This document shows, one piece after another, positions 45,134-53,956 of a stretch of DNA of 64,000 nucleotides (position 1 is its first letter; every line of letters begins with the position of its first letter). The notes under the pieces were generated by a model. It was not told the DNA's origin. It searched no databases and worked only from the letters and a program-made list of their open reading frames with translations. Made by a program: the position numbers and the translations under genes. The stretch is from CAYJGJ01 sp964367585. GTDB lineage: Bacteria > Bacillota > Clostridia > Peptostreptococcales > Anaerovoracaceae. The stretch is taken from contig CAYIYH010000006.1 in NCBI GenBank assembly GCA_964367585.1, forward strand, positions 20,194 to 84,193, in the 5' to 3' direction.

Positions 45134-45877
45134 TTATCCACCACAAACAGAACAGGGAGAATATCCCTTTTCGATTGCGTCGCTCTTTTCAATTATGACT
45201 GTATATTTATCGACATGCGTGCAATCCGCACCATGATAGTGTTCTCCCGAGCTGGGGAAGTAGTATACAATGTTACCAGCACTTGCATCGGGGCTACACC
45301 TTGAACATGGAGAATACTTCTTGCTTATCCCTGGAGACAGAAATCCTTGCATATAACTTTCTTTGACATATCGGCAATTCTCATCGTGATACTTTTTCCC
45401 GCTATGTGGAAAAATATATACCTCTTCTGATTCTTCCGCTCTCTCAAAAGAATCTCGAGGCTCTCCGTCTGATATATTTTCATGCCCATTAAAGCTACGA
45501 AAAACTATGTCAACTTCAAAGTCGATCCGCTCAAAACTGTTATTCAATTTAAATTTGACAAGCTCATCAATTCCATTTTCTCTAAATCCCTCTCTATACC
45601 AATATATGCGGCTTTTTTCAATAAGGCCGTTTTTCTCCTCTACACTACTAGTCAACCTTAAGGGAAAAATGGGGTCTGACTTTGTATAATATCGTTGTAT
45701 AGATGAAAATTGTGCCAAGTCGCTTGCTTGAAAAATCGATTTTTCACAATTTCCAATTATGCCTACGATAGAGACTAAAGCAATAAGAGACAGTATAAAG
45801 ATAGGGAAAATTACAGTGGCTTCTAAGATATATCCCCCTTTTTTGCACTTTAATTGATTTATTATCTTTCCCATCAT
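45134..45877 (-). CDS. TadE-like pseudopilin with two C-terminal zinc-type motifs
   Basis: 247 residues. N-terminal pilin-like segment CKKGGYILEATVIFPIFI with a membrane helix (about 16-42), then a beta-rich extracytoplasmic part. The last 95 residues hold two copies of one motif: Y.FP.SG..YH...C, then about 22 residues, then YSPCS.C. Possible ligands are H164, C168, C191, C194 and H215, C219, C242, C245. This His-Cys/CxxC pattern resembles the Ada-type zinc motif found at the end of some secreted nucleases. Zinc binding is inferred. Unusual for a minor pilin. Confidence 0.75.
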   Translation of the reverse strand: MMGKIINQLKCKKGGYILEATVIFPIFILSLIALVSIVGIIGNCEKSIFQASDLAQFSSIQRYYTKSDPIFPLRLTSSVEEKNGLIEKSRIYWYREGFRENGIDELVKFKLNNSFERIDFEVDIVFRSFNGHENISDGEPRDSFERAEESEEVYIFPHSGKKYHDENCRYVKESYMQGFLSPGISKKYSPCSRCSPDASAGNIVYYFPSSGEHYHGADCTHVDKYTVIIEKSDAIEKGYSPCSVCGG

Positions 45878-45992
45878 ACTCTTTCTATACCATAAATAAC
45901 CATCGTGCGGATTAATTGTACAAGCTACGTTAGCTCCTTAGTCTCGATTTAAAGCCAACACTATTTGTGTGCTTATTTATTCACTCATAAAA

Positions 45993-47120
45993 CTAATACT
46001 CCTTTTGATTAGTGATTTCTTTATTATTCACCAGTGTAGTAAATTCTATGCCCGTATAATAGTCCTTAACCAAAAAATCTTTATCATAAGTCAATATTAG
46101 ATTTAACTGTATTAAGTCAAGTAGTCTATACAATTTAACATCCTTCGGTACAGCTATTAACATTGCCTTCAAGTAAGCCTCATAAGTCAATCCACTTTGG
46201 CATGCAATTCCGGTACCCCATGTAGTAGGAGATTTAAATATGGGCACTTTTCCCCCACTAAGTAGAGTATTAACATCTGTTATTGCCTCTGTAGTTGCCC
46301 ATCCGATTAGAATAGCATATTTTGCGGCCACTAATTGAGGCCCCGGTCCTACTGTTGCAGTGGCCATAGCCGTCGCAAGTGCAATCTTTTGAGGATCGGA
46401 GAGAATGTATACGGAATTTGCCGCTATTCTAAATGTTATTAGAGTGTTCTTTACACTTTGCAAATTTTTATCATCGCTCATTTCACCCGCAATAATATAC
46501 TCTATCTCATAGCTAAAAAATGTTTCTTCTAATCCTTTACTATTATGTGCATTTTTGAAATATTCGTGCAAATATAAATGCAAATTGATACTGTTTAAAG
46601 GTTCTTGAATATTAATATCCAAATCGAAAAGTCTATCTTTAACACCTGCTATTTTTGAAGGTAATTCATTTATTATACGATTATTTCTTATTATTGCACC
46701 GCTTGAAACAGTGTTAGGAACGTATGGTTTCGCCGATAGTACATTTTCAAGCATTGTTTCATTTATTTGATCTTGCAAATTATCGATATTCATAATCGAA
46801 TATTTGTGTAAGGCCAGGGAATCGATTTCATAATCAACATAATTTTTATCCGACAAAGTTGTATCGAAGTAGAATCCCAGTCGCTCTTTCGTATAAGTAT
46901 CCTCGCCATAAAATCCGAAAATTCTGTATTTATCATAAAGAATCCTATCATACTCAGCGAGTATAGATTGAGCATGTAGCTGGCCTAAGCTTTTTACACT
47001 CCCCTCGATAGCTTTTTCCCTAGACATATATATAATCCCGACGATAAGAGATTGGAGCGTTACAAAAAATAATGTAAGTAAAACTACTACCGTACCTTTT
47101 TTACTTTTTAATATTTTCAT
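45993..47120 (-). CDS. DUF5702-type Tad-associated membrane protein
   Basis: 375 residues. It starts MKILKSKKGTVVVLLTLFF, with a membrane helix at about 11-32, then SLGQLHAQSILAEYDRILYDKYRIFGFYG, characteristic of the DUF5702/TadG-like proteins of Clostridia. A short hydrophobic segment lies near 245-275. Probably a pseudopilin-like component exported by the Tad system. GAGAG precedes the ATG. Exact role not known. Confidence 0.7.
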   Translation of the reverse strand: MKILKSKKGTVVVLLTLFFVTLQSLIVGIIYMSREKAIEGSVKSLGQLHAQSILAEYDRILYDKYRIFGFYGEDTYTKERLGFYFDTTLSDKNYVDYEIDSLALHKYSIMNIDNLQDQINETMLENVLSAKPYVPNTVSSGAIIRNNRIINELPSKIAGVKDRLFDLDINIQEPLNSINLHLYLHEYFKNAHNSKGLEETFFSYEIEYIIAGEMSDDKNLQSVKNTLITFRIAANSVYILSDPQKIALATAMATATVGPGPQLVAAKYAILIGWATTEAITDVNTLLSGGKVPIFKSPTTWGTGIACQSGLTYEAYLKAMLIAVPKDVKLYRLLDLIQLNLILTYDKDFLVKDYYTGIEFTTLVNNKEITNQKEY

Positions 47121-47145
47121 TTATTTCTCTCATAGATACATTAAC

Positions 47146-47505
47146 TTACCATGGAATAATTTCGCCTGTTCTAATTATCTTGCTTTCAGATAGAAAATTT
47201 TTTGTTACAGTAATTTCCGATATTCCAATTATTTCTTCCTTTGATACTTTATGGTATATCCTCTCACTGTTTCCACTTATGTCGTTTAGCTCATTATGAA
47301 GCATGACTTGTGTATCTAAACACCAATAGAAATGGACACAAAGCAGTATTATTCCAATACTAATTAGTATAACAAGTGGCATTACGATTGCTGCCTCAAC
47401 AAATTCACTACCCTTTTTTGAGGATAAATTAGGCAGATATTCACTTCTGAGATTCCTTCTATGATTTCCGCTAAATTTGCTTTCAATAATTTTCTCCAAC
47501 ATCAT
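47146..47505 (-). CDS. TadE-like minor pilin
   Basis: 119 residues. A basic 30-residue N-terminal part ends in KKGSEFVEAAIVMPLVILIS, the TadE prepilin-type motif with Glu at +5, followed by a membrane helix. Minor pseudopilins of this type are needed for Flp pilus assembly. Its ATG overlaps the stop of the pilin gene upstream (TAATG). Confidence 0.8.
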   Translation of the reverse strand: MMLEKIIESKFSGNHRRNLRSEYLPNLSSKKGSEFVEAAIVMPLVILISIGIILLCVHFYWCLDTQVMLHNELNDISGNSERIYHKVSKEEIIGISEITVTKNFLSESKIIRTGEIIPW

Positions 47506-47735
47506 TAGCTAAAAGCACTTCCGTTCAAATTACTAAATGTATTTTCGACAAATTCTGTGATTTCACTCCTAAAAATCAATCCGATCAACACGGCAATTGC
47601 AACTAAAATAGCAACTTGTACCATTTCCATACCCCTTTTATTTCTTAACATCCCTTTTATATTTTTCGACATCCCTCTTTTCTCCTTTATAACATTCTTT
47701 TTGTCTATAACCTTTCCTTTTTCATTCCTTAACAC
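47505..47735 (-). CDS. flp: Flp-type major pilin
   Basis: 76 residues from a GTG at 47735 with AGGAGG eight bases upstream; an internal ATG at 47672 also has AAAGGAG. The mature part begins after a basic leader: NKRGMEMVQVAILVAIAVLI, one hydrophobic helix and a short hydrophilic tail. This is the Flp1/type IVb pilin pattern. Presumed structural subunit of the pilus. No prepilin peptidase gene is in the locus, so processing must come from elsewhere. Confidence 0.78.
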   Translation of the reverse strand: MLRNEKGKVIDKKNVIKEKRGMSKNIKGMLRNKRGMEMVQVAILVAIAVLIGLIFRSEITEFVENTFSNLNGSAFS

Positions 47736-47818
47736 TTTAACTTCCTCCTCATATAAAATGTATCAAACAATAGTATTATTGTTCGATACATTCAAAAATA
47801 ACTTCCGAACATTATAAA

Positions 47819-48823
47819 TTATAGTTGTAACATTGCAGGTGCCATCGTAACAACGATTAAAGTAACTAGTAACATAGATAAAGGAATCAACAGTTTGCTT
47901 TCAGCAAGCTTGCCTTTTGACTTAACCGCTTTCATCCTGACAGACCACAGCATCTCTCTCTCTCTTTCAATTTTCGATATTAAATCAGTGCCTAAATAAA
48001 ATGACTCCAAAAGCATGTTGGCGATTCTAGAGAGCTCTCGAACACCTGATTTTCTGGCATATTCATTAAAAAGAACAAACATATTCGTGTTTTTATCCTT
48101 TGATTCTCCTGCTATCATTACTATTTCGTCTAATAACATATTCTTTTGACTATCTTTTTGCATTGAATATCCTGAGATAACACTATTAATAGTATCTTGC
48201 AATGTCATTCCTGCATTACTTAGTAAAACGATTTTATTAACAAAATCAGGTAGAGCATAGAGTAATGACTCCCTTTTTTTTATTTCAATTTTCTTAACTT
48301 TATTTTTTTTATCGATGTTATGTAGTATAACCATTATAAATAGAAATATTATCACCCATATATATGAGTAATCTTTTTTTACACTCCAAAACACATCGAT
48401 ATCATCCCCTAATTTCTGTGGTAAAAAAACCTCTTCTCCAATGCTATTCTCAATCTCGAAGATCATTTCGTCGATTTTCTCTACGAGCAAATCGCTATTA
48501 TTAACTTCACCACTATGCTCTTGTACGACATCATTAGCGGGAATAGAAAATTTAAGCTCAACTTCCGTATTAAATGTGCTGTCTCCTTGTGTCAAGGAAA
48601 TATCGAAGGAATGGACAATTTCTCCGTCGGCAATATTAATGTTACTGACGCTTCCATTTTCTCCAATGCTATAGGTTTCTGAGTCCCCGGCAACACTCCT
48701 CATTATTGCAACACAAGCAAGAACGATTAAGATAAAAATTAAGTATATATTACTTCTGTTCCCGATTTTTTCTTTACTAGTATTAAAATATTCAATTATG
48801 AGTGAATATGCGTCAAATCTCAA
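47819..48823 (-). CDS. tadC: TadC-like inner-membrane platform protein
   Basis: 334 residues. TTG start at 48823 with AGAGGAT upstream, overlapping the end of tadB by 11 bases. One N-terminal helix, a long extracytoplasmic region (about 50-150) that is unusually large, a second helix, then the T2SSF domain (LPDFVNKIVLLSNAGMTLQDTI) and C-terminal helices. It forms the membrane platform on which TadA works. Confidence 0.85.
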   Translation of the reverse strand: MRFDAYSLIIEYFNTSKEKIGNRSNIYLIFILIVLACVAIMRSVAGDSETYSIGENGSVSNINIADGEIVHSFDISLTQGDSTFNTEVELKFSIPANDVVQEHSGEVNNSDLLVEKIDEMIFEIENSIGEEVFLPQKLGDDIDVFWSVKKDYSYIWVIIFLFIMVILHNIDKKNKVKKIEIKKRESLLYALPDFVNKIVLLSNAGMTLQDTINSVISGYSMQKDSQKNMLLDEIVMIAGESKDKNTNMFVLFNEYARKSGVRELSRIANMLLESFYLGTDLISKIEREREMLWSVRMKAVKSKGKLAESKLLIPLSMLLVTLIVVTMAPAMLQL

Positions 48824-49559
48824 TATGTGTAATCCTCTCTATCATTCTATATGCAACTACAAGAATAATTGTTACAAAGCTCATGATTATTATTCCACTG
48901 ACGGTTTCGTACATAATTTGGAAGTAGTCGGAGGTCGTAATTTTCAATCCTCCAATGATTAAGATAGGCATTAACAAAATTATATATCCTTCGAGTTTCT
49001 TTTGACTTAAAAAAACATCTATTTCTCTCTTCATATTTATTTTTTCACCTATTATTTCCGCAACTTTATTCATTGCAATAACCATGTTTCCTCCGCTAGT
49101 TTTACATACTTTATATGTAGTTACAAATTCCCAAACGTCATGACATTTAACTCTCTTCGCGAGTCCTTCCAGAATATCGACATCCTTGATGCTTTGATTC
49201 ATTAACTCAACTTCTATGTGTTTTAATTCTGTGATTATTAAACTATCAGGTCCATGAATATCATGCATTGCTTCAATTGAATTTATCAAACTCTTGCTCA
49301 TCCCTTTTCCAGTGGTGATATGAGACGACAGGATGAAAAGTAAATCTCTAAATTCTGTAATGAATAAGTTTTTCCTTTTATTAGCTAAAGAAACCGAACG
49401 AAATCGAATTGCCTTCTTTAAGAAAAAGGGGGTTAAAATAACCAGCAGTATGTTGTCATAAAAAGTCCAACCCAAAACAGTTAACAATAGAATCAGCACG
49501 GCTATAACAATACTTTTTTCCTTGCTATTTAACTCGTAAATATCATAATCTTCTATCAT
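48813..49559 (-). CDS. tadB: TadB-like inner-membrane platform protein
   Basis: 248 residues. Membrane helices near 17-45 and at 190-245, separated by a cytoplasmic T2SSF domain (LLFILSSHITTGKGMSKSLINSI and CKTSGGNMVIAMNKVAEII). Pairs with TadC. GGGGAG precedes the ATG. A 112-base gap without a gene separates it from tadA. Confidence 0.86.
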   Translation of the reverse strand: MIEDYDIYELNSKEKSIVIAVLILLLTVLGWTFYDNILLVILTPFFLKKAIRFRSVSLANKRKNLFITEFRDLLFILSSHITTGKGMSKSLINSIEAMHDIHGPDSLIITELKHIEVELMNQSIKDVDILEGLAKRVKCHDVWEFVTTYKVCKTSGGNMVIAMNKVAEIIGEKINMKREIDVFLSQKKLEGYIILLMPILIIGGLKITTSDYFQIMYETVSGIIIMSFVTIILVVAYRMIERITHIEI

Positions 49560-49671
49560 CTATATTTCTCCCCATAAAGTATTCTTTTAAAATAGAGATC
49601 CAGGAGCCGCGGTTATATCTCTTTATTCGAAATTCAATGTGAAAATTCCTTGCCTACCCCATACCTAAAAT

Positions 49672-50919
49672 TCAATATGCAAACTCCTTACCAATTCCAT
49701 GCAATGATAATTTTTGACGAGAAATCAATTTATTTCCAGTAGGGACTAATTGATTTTCTCCATTTAGTTCGAATAGCATATTTATTTCATATTTATTCTC
49801 GTTAAAACCCATAACTTCTCCGATTTCAATTACTTTCCTTTTTCCATTTGCCAGCCTGGCCAAATGTATGAAAATATCGATTCCTTCACATATTTGAGAC
49901 TTTATCACTGTCATAGGAACTTCTACTCCCATTAAATACATAGACTCTAGTCTAGAGAGCATTCCCCTAATGGAATTTGCATGTCCTGTAGACATTCCGC
50001 CGTCGTGGCCTGTATTGAACGCTTGTAACATCTCTGTCACTTCTTTACCTCTTACTTCTCCTATGATTATCCTATCCGGACGCATTCGCAAACTTGTTTT
50101 TATCAAATCTGCGATAGTAATCTCTCCTACTCCTTGGCTATTTCTATTCCGGACTTGCAATTGTACCAAATTAGGTATTCCTTTAATTTGTAATTCCTTT
50201 GAGTCTTCAATTATTATTATTCTTTCATCCGGAGGTATAAAATGTGATAGTGCATTTAAAAAAGTTGTCTTTCCTGAGGATGTTCCCCCACTCACGAATA
50301 TGTTATATCCACAACGGACAACTATCTCCAAAAATTTTTTGCACTCCTGTGTCAATGTTTCATTTGCAACCAAATCCGCAATTGAAATGTGTTCTTTTTT
50401 AAATTTTCTTATAGTTAAGGTCGGACCTGTCGTAGATATGTTCTTATAAACACCATTGGCCCTAGATCCATCCTGTAAAGTAGCATCAACGATTGGATAC
50501 AATTCATTAATTTCTCTATGCACATCCGCAGCAATCTTCCGAATAACTTCCTCTAATTCCTCCTCGCTTTCGTACTTTGAGATATATCTCTCGATTCTAC
50601 CATTTTTTTCAACAAATATATTCTCATGACCATTAACCATTATTTCAGAAACACTTTCATCGGATAATATTTCATTTAAAAACCCAACTTTACATCTCAT
50701 GCTGCTATATATCAAAGATATTATATTTGCACATTCCACTGTTGTTACATTTAAATTTTGTATGTCTTTAAACACTTCCTCTTCAATTTTAAAGATGATC
50801 TCTTCTTCGTCTAGACTATCTGATAATTCACCTAACTTATGGTTAATTTCAGAAGCTTTTATCTTTATATAGTCTAAAATTTCACTCCCCGGATTTTCCA
50901 TATTTTCTTTTTTATTCAC
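49672..50919 (-). CDS. tadA: TadA/CpaF pilus assembly ATPase
   Basis: 415 residues. Secretion-ATPase core with Walker A GGTSSGKTT at 211-219, Asp box EDSKELQI, Walker B region RPDRIIIGEVRGKE and His box GHDGGMSTGHAN. It powers pilus assembly. The start is a GTG at 50919 overlapping the end of the TadZ-like gene; an ATG six codons later lacks a ribosome site. Confidence 0.95.
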   Translation of the reverse strand: MNKKENMENPGSEILDYIKIKASEINHKLGELSDSLDEEEIIFKIEEEVFKDIQNLNVTTVECANIISLIYSSMRCKVGFLNEILSDESVSEIMVNGHENIFVEKNGRIERYISKYESEEELEEVIRKIAADVHREINELYPIVDATLQDGSRANGVYKNISTTGPTLTIRKFKKEHISIADLVANETLTQECKKFLEIVVRCGYNIFVSGGTSSGKTTFLNALSHFIPPDERIIIIEDSKELQIKGIPNLVQLQVRNRNSQGVGEITIADLIKTSLRMRPDRIIIGEVRGKEVTEMLQAFNTGHDGGMSTGHANSIRGMLSRLESMYLMGVEVPMTVIKSQICEGIDIFIHLARLANGKRKVIEIGEVMGFNENKYEINMLFELNGENQLVPTGNKLISRQKLSLHGIGKEFAY

Positions 50920-51868
50920 TCCACTCTAAAGAATTATCCTCATTTTGTATTTCTAAATTTGAAATAAATCTATTCGCCGTGAGGACAAAGTTCTCGTCCT
51001 CCTCATCTATACTAATAAAGTGATCTTTTCCTATTGAAGCACAAATCTCACGAGCGATACGAATGTCCGACTCATACATTTCACTCGATATAGATGCTGT
51101 TAAATATATTAAATCGCTAATTTTATTGATTGACTCTTGTATCAAAGAGATTAAATTTTGGCCAAAATCTACGAAAATATAATCGTATCTTCCTAATTCT
51201 ATGCATTCTCTAATAATCTTAGAAATATTCTTATTACTTCCCGTGCATAATATGTTAGGAATATTAAAATCCGCAATATAATCTATACTATCGCTTGAAT
51301 GATATATGAAGTTTTCTATAGGAAACTTTTTATTCATATCCAAATAATACATCATCCGCATCATTTGGATTTCATCGTCTTCTAATCCAAAATCAAATCT
51401 ACAAATATGATTAAAACATATATACAGAACTTGCTTTTCATCATTTCTCTTCATTACCTGAGCAAGAGATATTATTGCCTCGCTAAAATCCGGTACACTT
51501 GCTCCAACAAATCCTATTACTTTACATCCCTTGTCTTTCCTAAACAGTATTTGATGCCCCGTTTTTTCATAAATAAAATCAAAAATTGCTCTTGAAATCC
51601 TTGTTGCAGATCTATATTTAAATATTTTTTTCAGACCATATTCTTGCCAAGATTCCTCATCTATAGAATCAGTAAGGCAAATAATATTGCCAGAATAACA
51701 CTCAATATTATCACTCAATATTACGTCAAATATTTTATTTTTCCTATCAATGTCCACTTTACTATGACACGTAAAATGTAAAAAATTATATCTTTTCGCA
51801 AGCACCTCCGCCATTGCGCTTGCATATTTTTGATCGTTAATCTGTATTGCAATGTTGAATATCTCCAT
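50912..51868 (-). CDS. tadZ: TadZ/CpaE-like protein with degenerate P-loop
   Basis: 318 residues. The N-terminal ~100 residues look like an atypical receiver domain, and the C-terminal ~210 like a ParA/MinD-type fold. The P-loop position reads GFVGASVPDFSEAIISLAQ, with no GK(T/S), so ATP binding in the usual way is unlikely. TadZ localises the pilus machine at the pole or a focus. First gene of the operon; GAGGA precedes the ATG. The cpaB and prepilin peptidase genes often found here are absent. Confidence 0.75.
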   Translation of the reverse strand: MEIFNIAIQINDQKYASAMAEVLAKRYNFLHFTCHSKVDIDRKNKIFDVILSDNIECYSGNIICLTDSIDEESWQEYGLKKIFKYRSATRISRAIFDFIYEKTGHQILFRKDKGCKVIGFVGASVPDFSEAIISLAQVMKRNDEKQVLYICFNHICRFDFGLEDDEIQMMRMMYYLDMNKKFPIENFIYHSSDSIDYIADFNIPNILCTGSNKNISKIIRECIELGRYDYIFVDFGQNLISLIQESINKISDLIYLTASISSEMYESDIRIAREICASIGKDHFISIDEEDENFVLTANRFISNLEIQNEDNSLEWSE

Positions 51869-51909
51869 ATGTGTGTCCTCGTAATAAACTATACAAAAAG
51901 CATGTCCTA

Positions 51910-51937
51910 ATTATAATTCGTCTATTTTATTTTTCAA
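51910..51937 (-). promoter_or_regulatory. Candidate promoter of the Tad operon
   Basis: Minus strand TTGAAA (51932-51937), 16-base spacer, TATAAT (51910-51915), 42 bases upstream of the tadZ-like gene. An imperfect inverted repeat (ATTACG/CGTATT) lies just upstream of the -35 box. Confidence 0.65.
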
Positions 51938-52019
51938 TACGTGGTTCGTAATCATGTAGTTTTCTATATATTTATTGTAAAAAATTGCCCATATATTTTT
52001 TGAGGAGACTTCACATACA

Positions 52020-52058
52020 CAAAAAAGGCCGCCCTATCTTATTTGATAAAACGACCTT
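52020..52058 (-). terminator. Intrinsic terminator of RNA copy B
   Basis: AAGGTCGTTTTATC pairs with GATAGGGCGGCCTT (14 pairs including G-U), six-base loop, followed on the minus strand by TTTTTT. It also ends the tmcAL-rdgB transcript before the Tad operon. Confidence 0.9.
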
Positions 52059-52182
52059 ACTATTTATTACCGTGGCACGATGTCCCCGCCTCTATAGGTG
52101 GCGAATTCCATTTTCGACTTTCAGTTGCGAAAATGGAATCTCTACCATCTTACATATGAAGCAAGTAAGACGGTAAATAATC
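52020..52182 (-). ncRNA. Structured non-coding RNA, copy B (same family as 13.1 kb)
   Basis: It begins just after the rdgB stop and ends at a strong terminator. Closing stem TTACCGT/ACGGTAA (52170-52176 with 52067-52073); hairpin TCTTAC/GTAAGA (52148-52170); a perfect 12-bp hairpin ATTCCATTTTCG/CGAAAATGGAAT (52105-52139) whose loop holds CTGAAAGT; and a CGCC/GGCG hairpin (52087-52103). Blocks CTGAAAGTCGAAAATG, TATAGAGGCGGG and CATCGTGCCA match copy A at 15/16, 11/12 and 9/10 positions, in the same order. It may be processed from the rdgB transcript or have a promoter inside rdgB. No open frame of note. The gap 51869-52185 otherwise holds only the Tad promoter. Confidence 0.72.
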
Positions 52183-52185
52183 CCT

Positions 52186-52794
52186 TTAGATTATTTTTGT
52201 ACCTTTTAGAGATTTTGAGAGTTGCGCTAATGCCCTACTCCTATGGCTTATCTTATTTTTTTCATCTTTTGTCAGTTCGGCGAAGGTTCTTTCATATCCT
52301 TCTGGAACGAATAACGGATCATATCCAAATCCGGACGTTCCTCTTGGAGCTGTAATAACATGCCCTTCACACTCTCCCCTTGCAACTATTTTAGTACCAT
52401 TTGGGTGCACCAAAGTAATAACAGAAACAAATTTTGCACCTCTTTCGTCCATAGGCAGGCCTTCTAATTTCTTTAATAACTTTTCATTATTATCACCGTC
52501 TGTTGCATCTTCTCCTGCATATCGTGCGGAATAAACTCCTGGCTCACCATTCAAAGAATCTACTTCCAACCCGGAATCGTCTGCTATCGTTATCTCTCCC
52601 GTAATATCCATTATTGATTTGGCTTTAATATATGAATTTTCTTCAAAAGTACTACCTGTTTCTTCGATTTCAAAAGGAGGAACACCTGCCTGATCTCGTG
52701 AACAAACAATTACTCCCGGAATATTCACTATCGCAGCAATTTCCTCTATCTTATGTTTATTTTGCGTTGCAACTATTATTCGAATTTCTTGCAT
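52186..52794 (-). CDS. rdgB: XTP/dITP diphosphatase (Ham1/RdgB)
   Basis: 202 residues. N-terminal VATQNKHKIEEI, ETGSTFEENSYIKAKS, DDSGLEVDSLNGEPGVYSARY and C-terminal SHRSRALAQL are all family signatures. It hydrolyses non-canonical purine triphosphates to protect DNA. GGAG precedes the ATG. Followed within a few bases by RNA copy B. Confidence 0.96.
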   Translation of the reverse strand: MQEIRIIVATQNKHKIEEIAAIVNIPGVIVCSRDQAGVPPFEIEETGSTFEENSYIKAKSIMDITGEITIADDSGLEVDSLNGEPGVYSARYAGEDATDGDNNEKLLKKLEGLPMDERGAKFVSVITLVHPNGTKIVARGECEGHVITAPRGTSGFGYDPLFVPEGYERTFAELTKDEKNKISHRSRALAQLSKSLKGTKII

Positions 52795-52831
52795 TATTAA
52801 TTCTCCACTTATATACAGCCCTCACACGAAT

Positions 52832-53956
52832 TCACGCTCCACTAATATACGGCTTTTGCACAAATTCACTATTATCATATATATTTCTTTCCGCTATTAA
52901 ATTATATATATCTGCTGCCAAGATATCATACTTCATTTTTTCACGCAAAGACTTATCTTTTTCCATCTCTTTGTTTATATTTGTAATGATAGGAATTTTA
53001 TTAATTCTATCTTTTGTGATTTTAGATAAAAAAGTAGCACCCTTATCGTCAAAGGCAAGAACCCTTACGTATGACGGTGCTACTATAGTTTGTTTTTTAA
53101 TATCCAGTAGTATATGTGTCATCAATCTCGATATCCGGCTGTAAGTATATGCTTTAGACTTGATACTCATAATCAATGAATCTATGTCATTTGATTTTCT
53201 TACTTCGTTTTTCACCTTCTTGATTAGGCCTTCATCTGCAGAAAAAACATCCATCAATAGTGCATCTTCTGTCTCGAGAATCTTCGCAACTACAAGCTTA
53301 TAATAGTTTTTTTCGATAATACTTAGGCTAGAACCCGCTTCATTTTTTAATGCATTTCGAATTTCACTTGCACTTTTGTGATGACCGCTTCCTACTCTTT
53401 TAACGGTGATTGGATTAATACTTTTTATTCTTTTGATATATTCCAACGCCAAAATATTATTAGGCTCTTTTGCTATTGATAATTCATCATCGGATATTTT
53501 ACTTTGAAGTATCAATTCTTTGGCCTTAGGGTAACTACGACCATCCTTTACATATTTTGATACTTTTTCACTAAATCTAGCATCTTCTTGTACTTCTAAC
53601 TGAATGTTTGCAATTTTTTTTAGTTTATCGATGTCACCACACTCACTGCCAAATGAGATATAGTCTACTGCACCAAGTGCCTCTAAAACTTCCACCCCTC
53701 CATATGCAAAATACTCAGCACTATTGCACGCATATATAATAGGCAATTCGACGACTAGACTCACTCCTTGCTCGACTGCTTGCTCGGCTCTACTCCATTT
53801 ATCATAAATGGTAGGTCCACCTCTCTGCGCAAAATTGCCGCTCATCACAACGACAATAGTGTTTGAATCAGTCATAGCTAAGCTTTGCTCGATTTGATGC
53901 GCATGACCATTATGGAAGGGATTATACTCCGCTATAATCCCAAGAGTTTTACTCAT
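52832..53956 (-). CDS. tmcAL: tRNA(Met) cytidine acetate ligase (YlbM/TmcAL)
   Basis: 374 residues, somewhat shorter than the ~400-415 of Bacillus YlbM. Nucleotidyltransferase HxGH-type motif in EYNPFHNGHAHQI, then MSGNFAQRGGPTIYDKWSRAE and SFGSECGD. It makes acetylcytidine at the wobble base of elongator tRNA-Met from acetate and ATP. Overlaps the upstream coiled-coil gene by eight bases. This position next to coaD and rsmD is common in Clostridia. Confidence 0.92.
   Translation of the reverse strand: MSKTLGIIAEYNPFHNGHAHQIEQSLAMTDSNTIVVVMSGNFAQRGGPTIYDKWSRAEQAVEQGVSLVVELPIIYACNSAEYFAYGGVEVLEALGAVDYISFGSECGDIDKLKKIANIQLEVQEDARFSEKVSKYVKDGRSYPKAKELILQSKISDDELSIAKEPNNILALEYIKRIKSINPITVKRVGSGHHKSASEIRNALKNEAGSSLSIIEKNYYKLVVAKILETEDALLMDVFSADEGLIKKVKNEVRKSNDIDSLIMSIKSKAYTYSRISRLMTHILLDIKKQTIVAPSYVRVLAFDDKGATFLSKITKDRINKIPIITNINKEMEKDKSLREKMKYDILAADIYNLIAERNIYDNSEFVQKPYISGA

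Noticed and set aside
44584..51868. Competence type IV pilus (com) locus, suggested by comFB in the window
   Set aside because: ATPase, platform proteins and pilin are all of the Tad type, and comFB lies 43 kb away in the flagellar operon.
51869..52185. Remnant of cpaB or a prepilin peptidase gene upstream of tadZ
   Set aside because: All frames are short and show no similarity; the stretch is explained by the Tad promoter and RNA copy B.
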